A DNA stretch of 64,000 nucleotides from contig NZ_JACXZA010000002.1 of NCBI RefSeq assembly GCF_014779765.1, positions 744,001 through 808,000 on the forward strand, written 5' to 3'. A program made the position numbers and the translations under genes. Positions within the stretch are counted from its first letter, which is position 1. Each line of letters opens with the position of its first letter. Shown in pieces: positions 53,180 to 61,249 of the stretch. The notes under the pieces are model-generated. The model was given only the letters and a program-made list of their open reading frames with translations. It made no database searches and had not been told where the DNA came from. The stretch is from Paenibacillus terricola (GTDB lineage Bacteria; Bacillota; Bacilli; Paenibacillales; Paenibacillaceae).

Positions 53180-54175
53180 CTAGTCTTGGAATAAATAGTT
53201 CAAATAGACGGTGATAACGTCCGAAGCTGCTTCGTTGATAAATAAATGAGGATCCACCAAGTCTGGCAATGCATTCACTTCAAGAATTCCCCCATTGTCC
53301 TCATCCAGTGGAAGGTCGATACGTTTGCAACGAATATCAACTCCGGCAACATCAAGCTGGAGCGCTTGCGCAGCTCTGATCGCTGCTTCGGCATTGCTAC
53401 TGCAAATATCACGAGTACGATCCGCTATAACTTCGCTAATGCTGCTCGCTGCTGCATTATCGAGCGTATATAGTTCTACTTGCTCTCCATAAGCTAGGAT
53501 GTCATGAGGCGTTCGACTCTGCTGGTGCAGATGATACTGTATATCGTATGATTCCATATCTACCAGCTGATAGGAGCTAGCCAAGTCAGATGAATTGCGC
53601 CTCAGCTGCTCATCATTCATATTACGCGCCAGCTGCTCGATCGTGGAATAGCCATCCCCCACGATATAAGCCGGCCGATATTCGAGCACACCGACTACTT
53701 GATCTCCGATGACAAGCACCCGATAATCGTCCCCTTCCACGTACCGTTGGAGCATAATGCTTGAACTATGCTGGTGCACCCTCTGGATTGCTCGGGCTAG
53801 TTCAGCCTCATCACGGACCTTTAACGTAACGCCGATGCTGCGGTTTAAGTCCAGTGGTTTGACTGTAATGAGCTGATGCTTCAACAGAAACTGACGAGCC
53901 TCTTCACCCATGTCAGAGACGACGATTTCCTCGGGCACAGGGAGCTCTGCACGCCGCAGCAGCAGATTGGACGCTTGCTTGTGCTTAGCAAGCAATCCGG
54001 CCATCAGCGTCATTTTGTGCGATCGCGACTTGTTAATCACGATGGTCTTGCCTTTGTAAGATAACTCAAGAAAGTCTTCACATCCTGGCAGTAACAACTT
54101 ACAATCGATTCCTAGTTCCCTCGCTTTGCTCATAATGATGATGTTCTGCATGTTTTGAACCGGTTGCGGGTTCAA
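53180..54175 (-). CDS. ATP-grasp ligase, first gene of the siderophore operon
   Basis: A 331-residue carboxylate-amine ligase of ATP-grasp fold. LLLRRAELPVPEEIVV, ITVKPLDLNRSIGVTLKVRDE, ILQRYVEGDDYRVLVIGDQVVGVLEYRPA and the ending GILEVNALPDL resemble the ATP-grasp half of cyanophycin synthetase and glutamate-cysteine ligases. Vibrioferrin clusters contain a comparable ATP-grasp gene (pvsA). It could form an amide between an amino acid and a carboxylate. TTG 54175 has GGGAGGGAAGGAC upstream. Placed directly under the Fur box promoter. Confidence 0.88.
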   Translation of the reverse strand: MNPQPVQNMQNIIIMSKARELGIDCKLLLPGCEDFLELSYKGKTIVINKSRSHKMTLMAGLLAKHKQASNLLLRRAELPVPEEIVVSDMGEEARQFLLKHQLITVKPLDLNRSIGVTLKVRDEAELARAIQRVHQHSSSIMLQRYVEGDDYRVLVIGDQVVGVLEYRPAYIVGDGYSTIEQLARNMNDEQLRRNSSDLASSYQLVDMESYDIQYHLHQQSRTPHDILAYGEQVELYTLDNAAASSISEVIADRTRDICSSNAEAAIRAAQALQLDVAGVDIRCKRIDLPLDEDNGGILEVNALPDLVDPHLFINEAASDVITVYLNYLFQD

Positions 54176-54230
54176 GTCCTTCCCTCCCTGGCGACAAGGT
54201 TCTGAAGAATATTACCCTTGTCATGATGTT

Positions 54231-54293
54231 ATTGATAATGATTATCAATATTACTGCAAAACCAATAATAGGCGCACTGCCTTTAATTGTCAA
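54231..54293 (-). promoter_or_regulatory. Fur box and SigA promoter of the siderophore operon
   Basis: Plus 54231-54249 is a perfect 9-1-9 palindrome, ATTGATAATGATTATCAAT, of Fur type. On the minus strand TTGACA (plus 54288-54293) and TATTAT (plus 54265-54270) are 17 bases apart, just upstream of it, so Fur would cover the start of transcription. The rest of the gap to the catalase terminator (54294-54461) holds nothing I can name. Confidence 0.93.
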
Positions 54294-54461
54294 CATAGGG
54301 ATCTGCACGTAAAAAGTGACAACTTTGTGTACCAGAACAGATTGCTAGGTCCAACAATCTATCTGAACAATTGATTCCTAGGACGAAGGATGTATGAATC
54401 TGCGTTGTATAGAGATCTTCCTCCCTATCATTTCGAGACGTTTAACATAATCTTAAGATGC

Positions 54462-54495
54462 AAAAAAGGCCAGCCAATAATGATTGGCCGACCTC
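54462..54495 (-). terminator. Intrinsic terminator of the catalase gene
   Basis: Minus-strand stem around GGTCGGCCAAT / ATTGGCTGGCC (one mismatch) followed by TTTTTTG. Confidence 0.83.
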
Positions 54496-54519
54496 GTTTC
54501 TTTCAAGTAAATGAGTGAG

Positions 54520-55917
54520 TCATCCCTTCTTCGGTACAGCGATCTGACGTGCCACTCTTTCGCCTAATGCAGCAGAAGCCTGGGATAAATAGCCTAACAC
54601 GACTCTTTGTATTTCAGGTGAAGCAGCAGATAAATCACCAGCGAGGTTCTGAACGAGGTGATCCTGTTGAACTTGTGTGAGTGATTGGTAGAACTGGCCC
54701 GCTTGCGTGAAATTATCAGCTCTCGGAATACTGGATCGAACGAGCTTGCCCGCTATGTAGCGCCCTGCTCCGCTCGTTACTTGATCAGTCGGAGACCAGT
54801 TGGCTTGATGGTTGATCGGAATTTGGCGGAAATCTGAGCCGAGACGATGCCGCTGTGAATCCGAATATATATTACTGCGTCCTTGCAGCATTTTATCATC
54901 AGATAGCTCGGCACCTTCTAGCAGATTCGACGGGGAGAACGCCAACTTCTCGATCTGGTCCTGATAATGGGTTGGGTTCGTGTTCAATACGAGTCGACCA
55001 ACTGGCAGCGGCGGGTATTGCCGTACATCCCACACCTTCGTATCGTCGAGCGGATCGAATGACAGCGCAGCTTCGTCCTGCGGATTCATCAACTGCACAT
55101 ACAACCCATATTGGACGGGTGTGCCCTTAGCAATCGTGTCATATAAGTCTTTACCTGAATAATCCGGATTCTCGCTGGCGATTCGAGCCGCTTCTTGCGC
55201 ATCGATATATTGCTCGCCGGCAAGCGGAACCCAGCGATATTTGACATAGAAACGGACATTCTGTGCGTTCTTCCACACATAGGTGTTAACGCTGTGTCCT
55301 GGCGTATGGCGAAGACTCTTAAGGGTGCCTTCGTCCGAATATAGCCTTACGACGAAATGGGTAGCCTCAGGCGCTGTAGCAATGAAACCCCAGAATCGAT
55401 TCGGATCGATGAGGTTGTTGACCGGTGATGGCAGGAAAGCGTGAATCGACTCCGGAAACCGCATCGGGTCCCGCACGAGGAATACCGGGATATGATTACA
55501 GAGCAGGTCGAAGACACCGTGATCGGTATAAAATTTGGTCGAGAATCCGCGCACGTTGCGGGATGTATCGGGTGTACCTTTGTTACTGACCGCGAGTGAG
55601 AATCGCACCGCAACAGGTACCCGTTGTCCTGCCTGCTGTAGAAAGCACAGCTTCGTATAAGCCGACATGGAGTGAAGCGTTTCAAAATAACCAAAGGCGC
55701 CAAATCCTTTTACATGGACTGGCCGCTCTAATATTTTCTCATGGACAAAGGTTTCAAGCGTTTCATGCAGCATGCTGTCCTGCTCCAGAATCGGTCCCCT
55801 TTCGCCTACCGTTTGCGAGTGGTGTTCCGGCCGCTGAGCAGCATTCCACTGCGATGGAGCTGTGCCACTCTGCCAGCTTCGATCGTATCCTTGATCGTTC
55901 GGTTTGTTATCGTCCAC
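54520..55917 (-). CDS. Catalase (heme, KatA/KatE type)
   Basis: A 465-residue monofunctional catalase that splits hydrogen peroxide. The distal His is in RPVHVKGFGAFGYFE (about 66-80), FSTKFYTDHGVFDLLCNHIPVFLVRD holds the catalytic Asn region, and the proximal heme Tyr lies in LQGRSNIYSDSQRHRLGSDF. The second position of the common AHG loop is F and the Asn motif reads CNH rather than GNN, so it is a divergent clade. Cytoplasmic. No PerR-type box found upstream. Confidence 0.9.
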   Translation of the reverse strand: MDDNKPNDQGYDRSWQSGTAPSQWNAAQRPEHHSQTVGERGPILEQDSMLHETLETFVHEKILERPVHVKGFGAFGYFETLHSMSAYTKLCFLQQAGQRVPVAVRFSLAVSNKGTPDTSRNVRGFSTKFYTDHGVFDLLCNHIPVFLVRDPMRFPESIHAFLPSPVNNLIDPNRFWGFIATAPEATHFVVRLYSDEGTLKSLRHTPGHSVNTYVWKNAQNVRFYVKYRWVPLAGEQYIDAQEAARIASENPDYSGKDLYDTIAKGTPVQYGLYVQLMNPQDEAALSFDPLDDTKVWDVRQYPPLPVGRLVLNTNPTHYQDQIEKLAFSPSNLLEGAELSDDKMLQGRSNIYSDSQRHRLGSDFRQIPINHQANWSPTDQVTSGAGRYIAGKLVRSSIPRADNFTQAGQFYQSLTQVQQDHLVQNLAGDLSAASPEIQRVVLGYLSQASAALGERVARQIAVPKKG

Positions 55918-56080
55918 GGTTCCGCCTCCTCTTGCCTACATTCTCAGAGATATGTATGCATAGCCATTATGCGGTTATGACAGCATGTCAGAATGTAAAT
56001 TGAATAAGAAATAGGCATTCGCGTATTCCATGATATAGGCAACGGCATATGATGGGGTAAAACTTTTAAGGAGTGACAAT

Positions 56081-56341
56081 GTGTACACGTATAACAATCA
56101 GCCAACTCAGGTAAGTCCTAGTCAGACCAGCCCTTATCATATAAAAACGGTGTCGTCCATTGATCCCTATTTAGTTGAAGCCCTTCAACGTTTAATCGGA
56201 CGGTGCGTATTGCTCGAAACGACGCGCGGCGCGATCGAAGGAACGATCGTTGATGTCAAACCCGATCATGTGCTTCTGCAGCTTCACTCCCGTCAAGCAT
56301 GTGTTCGCATAGCAGAAATTGTATGGGTAATGCCTTTGTAG
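56081..56341 (+). CDS. DUF2642-type small protein (YuzF-like)
   Basis: An 86-residue protein: disordered Ser/Thr/Gln-rich start (YNNQPTQVSPSQTSPY) and a C-terminal Sm-like domain GRCVLLETTRGAIEGTIVDVKPDHVLLQL...VRIAEIVWVMPL typical for DUF2642 of Bacillales, a family linked with spores or spore coat in some species. GTG 56081 follows AAGGAG by 7 bases. It stands alone before a bidirectional hairpin. Confidence 0.75.
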   Translation: MYTYNNQPTQVSPSQTSPYHIKTVSSIDPYLVEALQRLIGRCVLLETTRGAIEGTIVDVKPDHVLLQLHSRQACVRIAEIVWVMPL

Positions 56342-56358
56342 ATCAATGAAACAGAGTA

Positions 56359-56392
56359 AACAAAAAGCGGCCAGAAATGGTCGCTTTTTGCT
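56359..56392. terminator. Bidirectional terminator
   Basis: Stem AAAAAGCGGCCA / TGGTCGCTTTTT with GAAA loop, A and T runs on both sides, between convergent DUF2642 and glycosyltransferase genes. Confidence 0.88.
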
Positions 56393-56404
56393 TGATTGAT
56401 TTGC

Positions 56405-57610
56405 TTATATCCGCTCATTTAGCTTGGTATAGGCCACAATCTCATCTGCAGCTTGCTTGTATCCACCTGCTTGATGAAGAGTTTCGCCCATTTCCTCAGC
56501 TGCATCTCTATAAGAAGTTTGGTTCAATATTTGATCGATGGCGTCCCGAAGCTTGTCAACCGTTAACTCCTGCATTTGCAGCTGTATGCCTGCTCCGATA
56601 TTAGCAACCCGTCCTGCAATGATCGGCTGATCTGCGCCTTGAGGAATGACAATGAGTGGTACGCCATAATAAAGTCCTTCGTGTGTACTATTCATTCCGC
56701 CGTGCGTAATAAAAAGCTTCGCATGCTGCAGCACTTCAGTTTGGGGAACGTAGTTTCTCACGATGAAATTGCTCGGAATGTCACCTAACTCTGCGATCTG
56801 GGTTCGGCTGCCTACCGACATGACGACCATGTGCTCTGTGCGACCAAGCGCATCGAAACACAGCTTATAGAAATCATTAGCCATGTTAAATACCGTACCT
56901 AATGAGATGTAAATGGGTTCTCTTCCCTCGATCATCGACAGGTCGAAATTGTCTTTCTCCGCTCGCGAAGAAATCGATGGACCAACGAAATGGTATGAGG
57001 AATCGAACGCTTCTCCATCTGGCTGAAACGTTCTTGTCGTATAGACTACAGTCAGCGGTGCTGGGTTGCAGAACACCTCATAAGGGGAGTTGATATCGAC
57101 TCCATACGTCTCCTTGAGTGCTTCTGTTAAGCCCAAAAATTGTTCTTTAATAGGATTAATTACCTCGCTCGAAACGTCGCGCCAGGACCTCTCCAACATG
57201 TCATTGAAATCAGCTTCGCACTGAGCAAAAGATGTGCAGGAGCTAATTGCTGGCAGCTGCAAAATCTGTGCAATCATTCGTCCACAGCCAAACATCGAGT
57301 CATGGATGATGTAATCAAAATGCTCGCCCTCAATCTGTTCAAGCACGGTTGGAATCACGATATCCGCGGTAAGCAGCAATCCATTCACACGTTCAAGCGG
57401 ATAACGTCTGCCACCGGAGATGAATGCCTGAATAAATTTAAGGCCATTAATTGTCCGAACCTCTGCTCCCGTCCGCTCCATCCGTTCACGATAATCTTCA
57501 ACGCAGAAATAAACAACCTCTTCCCCACGCGCGATCAGTTCCTGTACTACGCCGATCGTCGGGTTGATATGACCTTCAGATCCTGCATTAATAAATAACA
57601 CACGTGCCAT
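56405..57610 (-). CDS. MGT/YjiC-type glycosyltransferase (GT1)
   Basis: About 401 residues, GT-B fold. Starts RVLFINAGSEGHINPTIGVVQEL (N-terminal catalytic-His region typical of macrolide glycosyltransferases) and carries the nucleotide-sugar signature HGGMNSTHEGLYYGVPLIVIPQGADQ near residue 300-325. Likely glycosylates a small hydrophobic acceptor. ATG 57610 with AGGAG 8 bases upstream; the ribosome binding site overlaps the end of the upstream gene, so translation is coupled. Confidence 0.9.
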   Translation of the reverse strand: MARVLFINAGSEGHINPTIGVVQELIARGEEVVYFCVEDYRERMERTGAEVRTINGLKFIQAFISGGRRYPLERVNGLLLTADIVIPTVLEQIEGEHFDYIIHDSMFGCGRMIAQILQLPAISSCTSFAQCEADFNDMLERSWRDVSSEVINPIKEQFLGLTEALKETYGVDINSPYEVFCNPAPLTVVYTTRTFQPDGEAFDSSYHFVGPSISSRAEKDNFDLSMIEGREPIYISLGTVFNMANDFYKLCFDALGRTEHMVVMSVGSRTQIAELGDIPSNFIVRNYVPQTEVLQHAKLFITHGGMNSTHEGLYYGVPLIVIPQGADQPIIAGRVANIGAGIQLQMQELTVDKLRDAIDQILNQTSYRDAAEEMGETLHQAGGYKQAADEIVAYTKLNERI

Positions 57611-57615
57611 TGGTT

Positions 57616-58593
57616 TCACTCCTGATTGAATTGTCGCTTAAATTTGAAAAGATCAAGTAAAGCATAAAAGAATCGGATGGTATTCTCTTGAGAGGAGAGC
57701 TGCTTCTCATACGTTTCGTATAATTTGTTTGCAACTGCATGCTTTTTATTCAAGTTGCCACCATAAAACCCATAAACGCCTCTTGAAAGAGTCCAAGCAA
57801 ACGCAGAGCAATCTAATTGTTTCTTAGCGGTTGCTTTACCTGTAGTTGTTCGCCACGCCCATACTTCTGCTAATGCATTTAGAGCCATTTCAGGTGTTTC
57901 GGAAGTAAAAGACGTGCGAAATCCATCTTCAATATTAAACTGACGCACCTCATCTAAATTAATAGTCTTACCAGCAAGTATGGATAGATCCTTCCGCATT
58001 AAGTCGCGAATAGTGGGAAAATGAATGTCAGAGAAATGATCCAGATTATTATCCCAGAACCAAATATCATCAGGATCTTCAATATTCGAAAAATCGATGG
58101 CGAGTACCTCTTCCAATTGACTCTGTTCTAACACTGGTAAACTCAATGTCTTAATTGTCTCGGATGGAAATTGCGGTGTTTCATTACAATAGCAAATACC
58201 GTCTTTACATCCATATACGATCGTACTTTTGGTGTCCTCGTATATTATCGTTTCTTCATAGTCAGAGGGTGTGGTCTCAATCACTTGTTGGATGAAAACT
58301 TGCGCTGCTTGAAATGTATATTTATCTTCGCTTTGACTACCGATTCCAATCCCGCCAGCACCTTCATAAACGGAAAACTCACAGGATTGTCCCTTACCGT
58401 TTACAGCTTTAATGATATATAGAAATGAATTTTCTTTGTTGGTACTTTTCCATATAGGGTCTCCAAACAAAGTTAGTAACGAACCCCTAAATCGAGCAGT
58501 TTCATCTCCAGTACGAAGACCAACAGAAAAAATTTTGGAATCTTGTAACTGCTCAATTGGCGTGTCACTAATTATAAATTGAAACTTTTCCAT
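57616..58593 (-). CDS. Hypothetical protein coupled to the glycosyltransferase
   Basis: About 325 residues, soluble. Contains Gly-rich VYEGAGGIGIGSQSEDKYTF near residue 90, a Cys pair CKDGICYC, acidic IDFSNIEDPDDIWFWDNNLD, and a helical C-terminus with MALNALAEVWAWRTTTGKATAKKQLDCS. No known family recognised. ATG 58593 has AAGGGG 6 bases before it. The stop is 6 bases before the glycosyltransferase start, so a common operon. Whether it supplies or regulates the acceptor is unknown. Confidence 0.6.
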   Translation of the reverse strand: MEKFQFIISDTPIEQLQDSKIFSVGLRTGDETARFRGSLLTLFGDPIWKSTNKENSFLYIIKAVNGKGQSCEFSVYEGAGGIGIGSQSEDKYTFQAAQVFIQQVIETTPSDYEETIIYEDTKSTIVYGCKDGICYCNETPQFPSETIKTLSLPVLEQSQLEEVLAIDFSNIEDPDDIWFWDNNLDHFSDIHFPTIRDLMRKDLSILAGKTINLDEVRQFNIEDGFRTSFTSETPEMALNALAEVWAWRTTTGKATAKKQLDCSAFAWTLSRGVYGFYGGNLNKKHAVANKLYETYEKQLSSQENTIRFFYALLDLFKFKRQFNQE

Positions 58594-58766
58594 GTGAATC
58601 CCCTTCATTATCCGAATAGGTTAACTCCACTTCCATTTTAAGTAATAGAGTCCCAAACAGCAATGGAGTCCTTTCGATAAAGAGAGCTGCGATATAAGCA
58701 GCCCTCCCTACTAATCCGCTTTTCGTTAAATCCCTGTTTCTTGTTTGATCAACTTTAATTACACCC

Positions 58767-59957
58767 TCAAACAATCGCGTTCGGCAGCGGATCGCGGAAG
58801 TTGCTCCAATCTTCCCCCATCTCTTCTTCGGTAAGTAGGCAATCGTCGAGTGTAGCTGTAAGCTGCTCACGATCCATCTCAATCCCGATGAACACAATTT
58901 TATTGATCCGATCCCCATACTCCGTTGACCAGCTGTTATTCAGCTCTGGCTCTGCTTCGCGATACATTTGTTGCTCTTCTAGTGGCAATGCGGCAACCCA
59001 ATACCCAGATGGTCCAAAATGGACCGATGGTCCTGCCTGACTTATCGACTGTCCAATATTGTTGCGGGAAGCGACCCACATAATCCCTTTCGCACGAATG
59101 ACATCCTCCGGCCATTGCTCCATCCAGTTCATCAGGCGGTTCGGATGAAACGGTCTTACACGCTCATAGACGAACGACCAAATTCCATATTCCTCCGTCT
59201 CCGGCGTATGGACAGGCTTCTCTAATTCTTTAATCCAGCCTGCAGAACGGCTTGCTTCTTCGAAGTCAAACAATCCCGTATTCAATATTTCAACCGGATC
59301 GACTTGTCCTTTAATCGTACGAATTAACTTGGCAGTTGGCTGCAGCTTGCGAAGTACGTTCTCAAGCTCAATCAATTCTCGTTCATCGATCATGTCGCAT
59401 TTGTTGAGCAGCAGCACGTTGCAGAACTCGATTTGATCGATGAGCAGATCCACAACCTCCCGGACATCATTCTCCCCAACAGCCTGACTGCGTTCCAGCA
59501 GCGACTCGCCTGAAGAGAAATCGTGCCAGAAGCGATAAGCATCAACGACTGTCACCATGCAATCCAATTGGCACCATTGGGACAGATCAATTCCTTGATC
59601 CTCGTCAATATAACTGAAGGTTTGAGCGACAGGGACAGGCTCTCCAACTCCGGTAGACTCAATGAGGATGTAATCGAATCTGCCGTCTAATGCCAGTCGT
59701 TTGACTTCGATAAGCAGGTCTTCCCGCAGCGTGCAGCATATGCAGCCATTGGACATTTCCACAAGCTTCTCATCGGTACGGGAGAGTCCTCCGCCATCTT
59801 TCACAAGCGCCGCATCAATGTTTACTTCACTTAGGTCATTTACGATTACAGCAACTTTCATCCCATGTCGGTTATGTAAGACGTGATTCAATACCGTCGT
59901 CTTGCCAGCGCCCAAATAACCACTCAATACCGTGACGGGCAATTTTTTATTCGTCAT
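58767..59957 (-). CDS. CobW/ZagA-type GTPase metallochaperone
   Basis: A 396-residue G3E GTPase. Walker A SGYLGAGKTT, the zinc-binding CICC in MSNGCICCTLREDLL (about 70-85), switch-II region IESTGVGEP, GTP-specific NKCD, and the CobW C-terminal domain (WSFVYERVRPFHPNRL). ZagA (YciC) delivers zinc to enzymes such as FolE when zinc is scarce. Two Zur boxes precede it, so control by zinc is seen directly. Confidence 0.93.
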   Translation of the reverse strand: MTNKKLPVTVLSGYLGAGKTTVLNHVLHNRHGMKVAVIVNDLSEVNIDAALVKDGGGLSRTDEKLVEMSNGCICCTLREDLLIEVKRLALDGRFDYILIESTGVGEPVPVAQTFSYIDEDQGIDLSQWCQLDCMVTVVDAYRFWHDFSSGESLLERSQAVGENDVREVVDLLIDQIEFCNVLLLNKCDMIDERELIELENVLRKLQPTAKLIRTIKGQVDPVEILNTGLFDFEEASRSAGWIKELEKPVHTPETEEYGIWSFVYERVRPFHPNRLMNWMEQWPEDVIRAKGIMWVASRNNIGQSISQAGPSVHFGPSGYWVAALPLEEQQMYREAEPELNNSWSTEYGDRINKIVFIGIEMDREQLTATLDDCLLTEEEMGEDWSNFRDPLPNAIV

Positions 59958-59980
59958 GTTCTGTTATCACCTTCGCTTTT

Positions 59981-60001
59981 TAATAGTAATCATTACGATT
60001 A
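59981..60001 (-). promoter_or_regulatory. Zur box proximal to the CobW gene
   Basis: TAATAGTAATCATTACGATTA, a 9-1-9 palindrome with one mismatch relative to the box upstream, 24 bases before the ATG. Matches the Bacillus Zur consensus. Confidence 0.9.
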
Positions 60002-60038
60002 TGGTTCAAAAAAAGAAAGAGGCAATTCTCCTCTTCTC

Positions 60039-60059
60039 TAATCGTAATAATTACGATTA
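60039..60059 (-). promoter_or_regulatory. Zur box distal, perfect palindrome
   Basis: TAATCGTAATAATTACGATTA is a perfect inverted repeat around one base. Centre is 58 bases upstream of the proximal box. The arrangement of two boxes fits tight zinc repression. Confidence 0.92.
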
Positions 60060-60111
60060 ATGAATGATACCAGAAGCATCTCCTATTCGTCAACAACTAA
60101 CATCCAATAAG

Positions 60112-60138
60112 AAAAAAGCACCGCCGTAGACGGCGGGC
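60112..60138 (-). terminator. Intrinsic terminator of the NmrA-like gene
   Basis: Minus-strand stem GCCCGCCGT / ACGGCGGTGC followed by TTTTTTC. Confidence 0.8.
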
Positions 60139-60175
60139 TCTCCATAGTCACTATTAATATTTGCTCATTGAATCA

Positions 60176-60796
60176 TTAATACGCGATTCCGACGCGAGTA
60201 CCGATGTACTCCTTCTTAAAGATTTGTTGATACGTGAATTCAGCGGTATCCCCTACCGATATGGATACACCGTCTTCCGGCAAGTAGTCCCGCTCAACAC
60301 GATAGTTGCCGATTGCTTCACCATCTGGCAGATAGGTTGGGCATACAATCGTCCAGTCCAAATTAGAGGCATTAAGCATTTCATAAACACGCTGATGCTC
60401 TTCCGCTGCTGTTGTACTTCGACGTCTGGACTCCGAGGATTGATACCGATACAGTTCGGGCTCCACTCGACTTTGCAGGATGCCTGCTGTTCCCACAGTG
60501 ACGATTCGTTTTATTCCTTGCAAGTTCATCTCATCGATAATGATTTTCATGAATTCGGATAACGTGGTTGTACCATCTGTCCCTAACGCACTAATGACAA
60601 CGTCAGCCTCGCGAATAGCCTGGGAGACATCCTCTCTGTTCCTTGCATTTCCTTGAATTAAAGTCAACCTGCGATCCATAAACAAAACCTTATCAGGCTG
60701 CCTGACTAATGCGGTGACTTCATGTCCGTCGTGAAGCGCTTGGTTGACGATGACGCTTCCTACACGACCTGTCGCACCTAGGATAAATATTCTCAT
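60176..60796 (-). CDS. NAD(P)-binding SDR/NmrA-like protein
   Basis: A 206-residue Rossmann protein. MRIFILGATGRVGSVIVNQAL is the dinucleotide site and VTALVRQPDKVLF, DVVISALGTDGTTTLSE and GIKRIVTVGTAGIL follow the atypical SDR (BVR-B/NmrA) type. Probably an oxidoreductase or redox sensor; substrate unknown. ATG 60796 has GGAGGATCTTCC upstream, which fixes the start against a longer frame to 60880. Confidence 0.87.
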   Translation of the reverse strand: MRIFILGATGRVGSVIVNQALHDGHEVTALVRQPDKVLFMDRRLTLIQGNARNREDVSQAIREADVVISALGTDGTTTLSEFMKIIIDEMNLQGIKRIVTVGTAGILQSRVEPELYRYQSSESRRRSTTAAEEHQRVYEMLNASNLDWTIVCPTYLPDGEAIGNYRVERDYLPEDGVSISVGDTAEFTYQQIFKKEYIGTRVGIAY

Positions 60797-60901
60797 GGAA
60801 GATCCTCCTGATGAATAATTTGCCAATGCTGTATGGAGATAAATAAGTTGCTCTGAGGAAACATTATCGGTATGACGCAAAATTAATGGAGGAGTGCAGC
60901 A

Positions 60902-61249
60902 ATGTCATACGTGTACAGCTTCTTACTCGTCTTAATCGGTTTATTCGCTGCGAACTTCATATTCTCCTATCAGAGCAAGCATATCGATCCCGACTTCTGG
61001 ACGACGGTTAAGTTTCAATTATTGATGCTTCCCTTCTTCTTTGGAGCCAACCTTGCAATTGGATTTGGTGTGAAATTCGGTTTCAAAGCACTAGGAAATC
61101 TCAGTTATGTACTCGCTGTATCCAAAGGACTGGAGCTGCTCATCTCACTCCTGCTCGGGTATCTCTTCTTCAAAGAAACGCCAAGCTGGAAAACCGCAAT
61201 AGGTTTCGGTTGCGTCCTCGTAGGGTTCGTAATTGCAAAGATCAAGTAA
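60902..61249 (+). CDS. Small EamA/SMR-like membrane protein
   Basis: A 115-residue protein with four membrane segments and a C-terminal EamA-like half (AVSKGLELLISLLLGYLFFKE, then WKTAIGFGCVLVGFVIAKIK). Members of this size act as dimers and may export small cations or act as a half-DMT permease. ATG 60902 has GGAGGAG 7 bases upstream. Converges on the PAP2 gene with an 8-base overlap of the two coding ends. Confidence 0.8.
   Translation: MSYVYSFLLVLIGLFAANFIFSYQSKHIDPDFWTTVKFQLLMLPFFFGANLAIGFGVKFGFKALGNLSYVLAVSKGLELLISLLLGYLFFKETPSWKTAIGFGCVLVGFVIAKIK

Noticed and set aside
54155-54195. GGGTTCAAGTCC on the plus strand resembles the T-arm of a tRNA
   Set aside because: The flanking bases do not form a 5-bp T stem, no acceptor or anticodon stem can be drawn, and the bases are the start region of the ATP-grasp gene.
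55918-56080. PerR or Fur box before the catalase gene
   Set aside because: No TTATAAT-type palindrome seen in the upstream bases.
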